Shown: positions 1 to 4,510 of the stretch, one piece after another | Layout: every line of letters starts with the position of its first letter | Position numbering within the stretch: the stretch's first letter is position 1 | Assembly (NCBI GenBank): GCA_023255235.1 | Contig: JALRJA010000010.1 | Location: 1-6,569, forward strand | Direction of reading: 5' to 3' | DNA length: 6,569 nt | From: Flaviramulus sp. | GTDB taxonomy: Bacteria > Bacteroidota > Bacteroidia > Flavobacteriales > Flavobacteriaceae | Made by a program: the position numbers and the translations under genes | The notes under the pieces: model-generated | The model's database searches: none | The model's input: the letters and a program-made list of their open reading frames with translations, nothing else | What the model was told of the DNA's origin: nothing

Positions 1-3000
1 CCAAAGAAATTAAAGTTTAAAAACCAATCTTGACCATATAGCCATATCATTACAAAACCTCCTGCAAAAGCCACAGCAATTCCTGTAAATACCATTAGTG
101 ATGTGCCAACAGAACGAAATTGAAAATAGAGTATTAAAAAGATAATTATTAAAGCTAATGGTACTACTACAGAAAGCGTTTTTTCTGCTCTCAATTGATT
201 TTCATAAGTTCCTGTAAACTTATAATTAATACCTTTAGGAATTACTAATTCTCCGCTATTAATTTTTTCTTGAATGCGTTTTTGTGCGTTTTCAACCACA
301 TTAACTTCTGCAAAACCATCTATTTTATCAAATAATACATATCCCACTAAAAAAGTATCTTCACTTTTAATTACTTGTGGTCCTTGCTCGTAATGAATAG
401 TTACTAATTCACTCAATGGTATAGGGTTTCCTTTTTCAACAGGCACATAAATTTGCTCTAAGTCTGTTGGGGTAGCACGTAATTCTCTTGGGTAACGAAC
501 ACGAACACCATACCGCTCTCTACCTTCTACAGTTTGTGTGAGTACCATACCGCCAACAGCTATTTTTAATACATTTTGTACTGCTTCTATTGTTACGCCA
601 TATCGTGCTATTTTTTCTCTGTTAATATCAATTAATAGATATGGTTTACCTACAATTCTATCTGCAAAAACAGCTTCCTTTTTAACGCCTTCAGCTTGTT
701 TAAGTATGTCTTCTAAAGCTATACCAAAAGCTTCAATTTGTTTTAAATCTTGTCCCTTTACTTTTATTCCCATAGGAGCACGCATTCCTGTTTGTAGCAT
801 TACCAATCGGGTTTCAATAGGTTGTAATTTTGGTGCAGAAGTTACACCAGGTAGTTTGGTTACTTTCACTATTTCATTCCAAATGTCATTTGGTGATTGT
901 ATTGTGGCTCGCCAATTGCGATAAAATGCGCCATTTTTGTCTGGTATAAGCTGTTTTTTAGCATCAATAGATTGCCAAGCTTCATACTGATCTGCTTGTA
1001 ATGTCTTTCCATCTTGTAAAATATAAGCACCGTTATCATCTACTTTAAAACGCTGGCGTTCGCCATGTTCATTTAGTATATATTCGGGTTTGTATTGAAT
1101 AATATTTTCATACATTGATAAAGGAGCTGGGTCTAAAGCAGATTCTGCTCTACCAGCTTTGCCAACAACCATTTCTATTTCTGGAATACTAGCTACCGCC
1201 ATATCTAGTTGCTGTAAAACACGTTTGTTTTCTTCAACGCCAGAGTGTGGCATAGAGGTTGGCATTAAGAGAAAAGAGCCTTCGTTTAGTGATGGCATAA
1301 ATTCTTTTCCGGTATTTTTCATAATAAAAAAACCGGCAATTACAATTAGTGTTGGTATTGATAAGAATACGAGTTTGTTATGTAAACACCATTTTAAAAT
1401 GCGTGTATAATAACTCCTAAAAAGAGTAAAAAATCCTAATAGACCAAAACAAATGACAGCTACAAAAATAAGATTCCAAAAAATACTTTTGTTAACACCT
1501 AAGGGTCGCCAATATTCGGCTAGTAAAAAAACAATAGCGGTTGCAGAAATAATTATATTTATTAAATTAGCTCGCTTATTACTTATTTTATTTTGAATAC
1601 TCAAAATTGCTGTAATTCCAAATGCTATAATTAATAAACCTAACCAGTATCCATAAATTAAAGACACTAGACCTAAAACAATTAAAAGCGTATTTAAAAC
1701 ATATTTAAACCTCTTTTGAATGCTTTTCTTTTTAAATAAAAAGGCAGCAAAAGGAGGAATTAAAAATAGTGCTACTACTATTGAAGCTATTAATGCAAAG
1801 GTTTTAGTAAATGCCAATGGTCTAAAAAGTTTTCCTTCTGCACCTATCATTGTAAATACAGGAATAAAACTAATTACGGTAGTCATTACGGCAGTTATAA
1901 TTGCACCAGAGACTTCTGTAGTGGCATTATAAACAACCTTGTTTATTGCTAGTTTATTATCATTTTCTTCTAAATGCCTAATGATGTTTTCTGAAAGAAT
2001 AACACCAACATCTACCATTGTACCAATAGCAATTGCAATACCCGATAAAGCCACAATATTGGCATCTACATGAAAGAGTTTCATGGCAATAAATACCATT
2101 AAAACAGCAACAGGTAGTAAACCAGATATTAATACCGAAGCTCTTAAATTAAATACCATTATGATAATGACCAAAATGGTTATAAGTATTTCTAAAGTTA
2201 AAGCTTCATTGAGTGTACCTAAGGTTTCTTGAATGAGTTCTGTTCTGTCATAAAAAGGTACAATAGTAACTTGTGAAGTTCTGCCATCTGCTAACATTTT
2301 TGAAGGCAAACCAGGACTTAACTCATTCATTTTTTCTTTAACATTATTGATAACCTCCATAGGGTTTGCACCATATCGGGCTACTACAACACCACCAACA
2401 ACTTCGGCACCTTCTTTGTCTAAAATACCTCGGCGAGTGGCTGGACCTAACGCTACCTGAGCTATATCCTTTATCTTTATTGATGTATAATCTTCTGAAG
2501 TTACTACGGCATTTTCTATATCTGAAATAGATTTTACATAGCCTAAACCACGCACTAAGTATTCTGCTTGATTTATTTCTAAGGTTTGTGCTCCTATATC
2601 TTTATTACTTTCTTTAACTGCTTTTACAATATGATGTAAACCAATATTGTATTGTCTCATTAATTCTGGATTAACATCAACTTGATACTCTTGAACATAA
2701 CCACCAATAGAAGCTACCTCAGATACACCACTTGCAGAAGATAGTGCATACTTAACATAATAATCTTGAACACTTCGTAATTCATGTAAATCCCAACCAC
2801 CAGTAACGTTTCCTTTAGTATCTCTACCCTCTAAAGTGTACCAAAATATTTGCCCTAACCCAGTTGCATCTGGTCCTAAAGCAGGATTCACATCTTCAGG
2901 TAATAGACCGCTTGGCAATGCGTTTAGTTTTTCTAGAATACGGCTTCTGCTCCAGTAGAACTCAATATCTTCTTCAAAAATGATATAGATACTTGAAAAA

Positions 3001-3299
3001 CCAAACATAGATGAGCTACGAATAGTTTTTACACCCGGAATACCCAGTAATGACGTTGTTAAAGGATAGGTAATTTGATCTTCAATATCTTGTGGAGAAC
3101 GACCTTCCCATTTTGTAAATACAATTTGTTGGTTTTCGCCAATATCGGGAATAGCATCTACAGCCACAGGGTTAGTTGGTAAAAACCCCGTATCCCAATT
3201 AAAAGGGGCATTTACTGTTCCCCAGCCAATAAAAAGTACTAGTAGCAAAACGGCTACAAGCTTATTTTCTATTAAAAATTTGATGCTTTTATTTAGCAT
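1..3299 (-). CDS. cusA: CusA-type Cu(I)/Ag(I) efflux RND permease, C-terminus cut by window edge
   Basis: This is the inner-membrane, proton-driven RND pump of a CusCBA-type system, which exports Cu(I)/Ag(I) from periplasm or cytoplasm through a fusion protein and outer-membrane channel. ATG at 3299-3297 begins with a short cytoplasmic stretch and TM1 (residues about 10-30). The first porter region carries GPDATGLGQIFWY near residue 142. TM4 has GIAIAIGTMVD, with the proton-relay Asp at D430 (E. coli D405 from memory). The three methionines of the E. coli Cu site (M573, M623, M672) appear as M679 (LLMPTSMP), M729 (PLSMYENIIQ) and M834 (RLVMLQTGM), which supports monovalent copper/silver. Compared with E. 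coli CusA there are about 90 extra, mostly hydrophobic residues at about 523-630 (extra TM helices) and about 56 extra residues between M729 and M834. The last 150 or more residues, with later TM helices, lie beyond the left edge. No Shine-Dalgarno is visible, as is usual in Bacteroidota. It is downstream of the HYC_CC_PP gene on the same strand. The family call is secure; metal specificity is inferred. Confidence 0.95.
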   Translation of the reverse strand, partial: MLNKSIKFLIENKLVAVLLLVLFIGWGTVNAPFNWDTGFLPTNPVAVDAIPDIGENQQIVFTKWEGRSPQDIEDQITYPLTTSLLGIPGVKTIRSSSMFGFSSIYIIFEEDIEFYWSRSRILEKLNALPSGLLPEDVNPALGPDATGLGQIFWYTLEGRDTKGNVTGGWDLHELRSVQDYYVKYALSSASGVSEVASIGGYVQEYQVDVNPELMRQYNIGLHHIVKAVKESNKDIGAQTLEINQAEYLVRGLGYVKSISDIENAVVTSEDYTSIKIKDIAQVALGPATRRGILDKEGAEVVGGVVVARYGANPMEVINNVKEKMNELSPGLPSKMLADGRTSQVTIVPFYDRTELIQETLGTLNEALTLEILITILVIIIMVFNLRASVLISGLLPVAVLMVFIAMKLFHVDANIVALSGIAIAIGTMVDVGVILSENIIRHLEENDNKLAINKVVYNATTEVSGAIITAVMTTVISFIPVFTMIGAEGKLFRPLAFTKTFALIASIVVALFLIPPFAAFLFKKKSIQKRFKYVLNTLLIVLGLVSLIYGYWLGLLIIAFGITAILSIQNKISNKRANLINIIISATAIVFLLAEYWRPLGVNKSIFWNLIFVAVICFGLLGFFTLFRSYYTRILKWCLHNKLVFLSIPTLIVIAGFFIMKNTGKEFMPSLNEGSFLLMPTSMPHSGVEENKRVLQQLDMAVASIPEIEMVVGKAGRAESALDPAPLSMYENIIQYKPEYILNEHGERQRFKVDDNGAYILQDGKTLQADQYEAWQSIDAKKQLIPDKNGAFYRNWRATIQSPNDIWNEIVKVTKLPGVTSAPKLQPIETRLVMLQTGMRAPMGIKVKGQDLKQIEAFGIALEDILKQAEGVKKEAVFADRIVGKPYLLIDINREKIARYGVTIEAVQNVLKIAVGGMVLTQTVEGRERYGVRVRYPRELRATPTDLEQIYVPVEKGNPIPLSELVTIHYEQGPQVIKSEDTFLVGYVLFDKIDGFAEVNVVENAQKRIQEKINSGELVIPKGINYKFTGTYENQLRAEKTLSVVVPLALIIIFLILYFQFRSVGTSLMVFTGIAVAFAGGFVMIWLYGQDWFLNFNFF

Positions 3300-3331
3300 T
3301 GATTTGATTATTAAACTATTAGACTTTGTTT

Positions 3332-3352
3332 AAAAAAACACCTATAACAGGT
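3332..3352 (-). terminator. weak hairpin plus T7 tract between HYC_CC_PP gene and cusA
   Basis: Read on the minus strand, ACCT-gttat-AGGT forms a 4-bp stem with a 5-nt loop, followed by G and seven T. The shape is that of an intrinsic terminator, but the stem is short and AT-poor only at its core. It lies 33 nt before the cusA ATG and directly after the stronger 3353-3385 hairpin. It could act as a partial terminator or attenuator that lowers cusA relative to the upstream gene, or it may be chance in AT-rich DNA. Confidence 0.25.
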
Positions 3353-3385
3353 AATTATCCTTACAGTGTGTTTTGTAGGATAATT
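3353..3385 (-). promoter_or_regulatory. 12-bp stem-loop in the HYC_CC_PP/cusA spacer
   Basis: AATTATCC (3353-3360) is the exact reverse complement of GGATAATT (3378-3385). The stem continues with TACA (3362-3365) pairing TGTA (3374-3377), one bulged base at 3361 and an 8-nt loop at 3366-3373. This gives 12 bp in 33 nt inside the 106-bp spacer between two co-directional genes. No T-tract follows directly on either strand, so it is not a classic terminator by itself. Possible roles are an mRNA processing or stability element, an operator for a dimeric regulator, or the first half of an attenuator with the 3332-3352 element. The pairing is seen directly; the function is inference. Confidence 0.5.
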
Positions 3386-3405
3386 GAATCTATACGTTTA
3401 ATAAA

Positions 3406-3819
3406 TCAAATTAAATAAGTCTCGACAATCTTGTATATTTGCCTTGTAACGAGAGGAGGTTTGTATTCTTGGTAGTAATTTAAATTTTTATCTAAGCTAT
3501 CAAAAAGGCTTATATAAGTATATACAAACGATGTTAAAAAAACTTGCTGTTCTAGAGACATCATGTCAACTGTAAGTTGTAGTTCATCTTGACCAGCTAT
3601 AACAAGCTGCTCATCATTACAACAATTTTTCTTGGTAATTGAACAGCCTTCAGAAGATGGTTTATCCATTTCCATTCCACAACCTTTAGCTTTATGAAAT
3701 ATAGCAGTTTCTACTAGAGTACCACCGCAATAATGCATATTAATAGTGAATGACATTGTAGAAAACAAGACTACAAAAGCCATTAATGTAGATATTATTT
3801 TATGAAATACTTGGTTCAT
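3406..3819 (-). CDS. HYC_CC_PP family small exported Cys/Met-rich protein
   Basis: This 137-residue protein matches, by its spaced signature, the HYC_CC_PP family of Bacteroidota, which has no established function that I know of. A basic start and hydrophobic stretch (about residues 8-26) form a signal peptide or membrane anchor, so the rest should lie in the periplasm. Next come H29-Y30-C31 in MHYCGG, then C47 with M49 and M51 (GCGMEMDKP), C59, the C66-C67 pair (KKNCCNDE), and P121-P122 (YKPPL) near the C-terminus. The Cys, Met and His groups would suit Cu(I) binding, and the gene precedes a CusA-type pump on the same strand, so a periplasmic copper-binding or pump-accessory role is my inference. 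The ATG at 3819-3817 was chosen because it gives a full signal peptide; M13 would cut it. A TAnnTTTG box ends 8 nt upstream, implying a very short leader. Confidence 0.85.
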   Translation of the reverse strand: MNQVFHKIISTLMAFVVLFSTMSFTINMHYCGGTLVETAIFHKAKGCGMEMDKPSSEGCSITKKNCCNDEQLVIAGQDELQLTVDMMSLEQQVFLTSFVYTYISLFDSLDKNLNYYQEYKPPLVTRQIYKIVETYLI

Positions 3820-3827
3820 AACTAATA

Positions 3828-3835
3828 CAAAGGTA
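3828..3835 (-). promoter_or_regulatory. candidate -7 box (TACCTTTG) for the HYC_CC_PP/cusA unit
   Basis: On the minus strand TACCTTTG is an exact match to the Bacteroidota -7 consensus TAnnTTTG, in the intergenic region and pointing at the HYC_CC_PP gene. Only 8 nt separate it from the ATG, so transcription would begin within a few bases of the start codon, giving a leaderless or nearly leaderless message. No TTG lies at the expected 17-23 nt upstream spacing. The box is therefore unsupported by a -33 element and may depend on an activator, or be a chance match. Confidence 0.4.
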
Positions 3836-3856
3836 AAATTATTTTTTTAGTAATGC

Positions 3857-3869
3857 TTTGTTTAACAAA
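3857..3869. promoter_or_regulatory. 13-bp palindrome TTTGTT-T-AACAAA, possible operator
   Basis: Perfect 6-bp arms flank a single central base, 21 nt upstream of the minus-strand -7 box. The position covers roughly where a -33 element or an activator site would sit for the HYC_CC_PP promoter. The short length and AT-rich composition make a chance origin possible. Confidence 0.3.
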
Positions 3870-3895
3870 AGTTTAGAATTTATTCGACCTGAAAG

Positions 3896-3920
3896 AGTAA
3901 AAAGGAAAACCGTTTTTACT
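3896..3920. promoter_or_regulatory. 8-bp inverted repeat AGTAAAAA-N9-TTTTTACT near middle of divergent region
   Basis: AGTAAAAA (3896-3903) and TTTTTACT (3913-3920) are exact reverse complements separated by 9 bases. A second nested near-palindrome, AAAAC-C-GTTTT, lies at 3906-3916. The element sits close to the midpoint between the two divergent genes and is the best dyad there. An operator for a dimeric regulator acting on both promoters fits the position. A terminator is unlikely because no gene ends here. The regulator is not in the window. Confidence 0.45.
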
Positions 3921-3986
3921 AAGAAAAATGTTTGTTTTTAAATAATCTTCTCATGCTAAGTCTTTTAAATATACTATGGAGATAAA

Positions 3987-4002
3987 CTTGAGTTTATTCA
4001 AG
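3987..4002. promoter_or_regulatory. inverted repeat CTTGA-N6-TCAAG overlapping the plus-strand promoter
   Basis: CTTGA (3987-3991) and TCAAG (3998-4002) are exact reverse complements with the 6-base spacer GTTTAT. The repeat contains the candidate -33 TTG (3988-3990) and ends just before the two TAATTTTG boxes, so a bound protein would block RNA polymerase. The TTGA-N6-TCAA layout resembles ArsR/SmtB-family operators, which have short arms with a 6-base spacer. That resemblance is inference from general knowledge, not a database match. Confidence 0.4.
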
Positions 4003-4019
4003 ATAATTTTGTAATTTTG
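3988..4019 (+). promoter_or_regulatory. candidate promoter: TTG-N21-TAATTTTG, with a tandem second -7 box
   Basis: TAATTTTG occurs twice back to back (4004-4011 and 4012-4019), and both copies match the Bacteroidota -7 consensus TAnnTTTG. TTG at 3988-3990 is 21 nt before the second copy, inside the usual 17-23 nt range, and only 13 nt before the first. The second box is therefore favoured, with transcription starting near 4025. That places the TTG at 4017 upstream of the message and favours the TTG at 4038 as the start codon of the next gene. Confidence 0.5.
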
Positions 4020-4037
4020 GAAAACATAGTTCTTTTT

Positions 4038-4436
4038 TTGAAAAAATTAATATCCATATCGTTGTCATTTGTTGTTTTAATACAAAGCTTCGGGCTAAAC
4101 ATTAGCGATGCTTTACAAATAGACGAGTTTATTAATCACATGCAATTTCATAGTGAACAACATGGCGATTCTTTTGTTATGTTTTTATCTAAGCATTATG
4201 GTGAGTTAAAAGTAAACCATGAAAAAGAACATCAAGGTGAAAAAGAAGAACATGAGCAATTACCCTTTAAACAACTTTCACAAGTATCTTCTATTTCTGT
4301 TTTTCTCATAAGAATGTATGACGAAAAATTTAAAGTACCAGAATTTTCAGTATTCAAAAAACACCGTTTTTTTTACAAAGCGTCCACTTCTACCCTTTTC
4401 TTAAAAGAGTTTTTTCAACCACCTAAATTTTTATAA
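4038..4436 (+). CDS. small His-rich acidic exported protein preceding czcA
   Basis: I recognise this only as a type of uncharacterised flavobacterial protein seen beside CzcA-like pumps; I know no named family. From TTG 4038 it has 132 residues. LKKLISISLSFVVLIQSFG is a typical signal peptide or anchor, so the rest should be periplasmic. Eight histidines follow: H34, H38, H42, H53 (in KHYG), H61, H65, H72 and H109. The stretch at about 58-74 (NHEKEHQGEKEEHEQ) alternates His with Glu/Lys. The C-terminus is FFQPPKFL, with P128-P129. His and carboxylate ligands would suit Zn/Co/Ni/Cd, matching the CzcA-type pump 74 bp downstream; a metal-binding accessory role is inference. No ATG exists before codon 35, and starting there would remove the signal peptide. 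The other start, TTG 4017, adds 7 residues but overlaps the second -7 box. The reading frame is open back to 3969. Confidence 0.75.
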   Translation: MKKLISISLSFVVLIQSFGLNISDALQIDEFINHMQFHSEQHGDSFVMFLSKHYGELKVNHEKEHQGEKEEHEQLPFKQLSQVSSISVFLIRMYDEKFKVPEFSVFKKHRFFYKASTSTLFLKEFFQPPKFL

Positions 4437-4478
4437 TAAGTAACTGCTATTTTCGCTTTCAATCATATTGTATTGATT

Positions 4479-4496
4479 TTAAGTGATTTAACTTAA
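4479..4496. promoter_or_regulatory. TTAAGT-N6-ACTTAA dyad in front of czcA
   Basis: Exact 6-bp arms with the loop GATTTA lie in the 74-bp spacer between the His-rich gene and czcA, followed by TTATTTTTA just before the ATG at 4511. It could be a weak attenuator or an element tuning czcA translation, but the stem is AT-rich and short. I see no TAnnTTTG box in this spacer, so czcA is probably co-transcribed with the gene upstream. Confidence 0.25.
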
Positions 4497-4510
4497 TTAT
4501 TTTTATAAAA

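Noticed and set aside
538..924. Open plus-strand frame of 128 codons opposite the CusA-type gene
   Set aside because: It is antisense to strongly conserved CusA sequence, starts with GTG and its translation has no recognisable domain; a shadow frame.
1159..1410. Open plus-strand frame of 83 codons opposite the CusA-type gene
   Set aside because: Antisense to the region encoding the porter start and TM7, with no protein-like features of its own.
1720..1932. Open plus-strand frame of 70 codons opposite the CusA-type gene
   Set aside because: Hydrophobic only because it is the complement of TM-coding sequence.
3976..4014. 12-codon ATG frame (MEINLSLFKIIL) just upstream of the His-rich gene, possible leader peptide or frameshifted N-terminus
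   Set aside because: It lies mostly upstream of the predicted transcription start, and the downstream TTG already gives a complete signal peptide, so no frameshift is needed.
4461..4478. AATCA...TGATT hairpin with a few following T as a terminator after the His-rich gene
   Set aside because: Only 5 A/T-rich base pairs, a short interrupted T-run, and the downstream gene is co-directional without its own clear promoter box.
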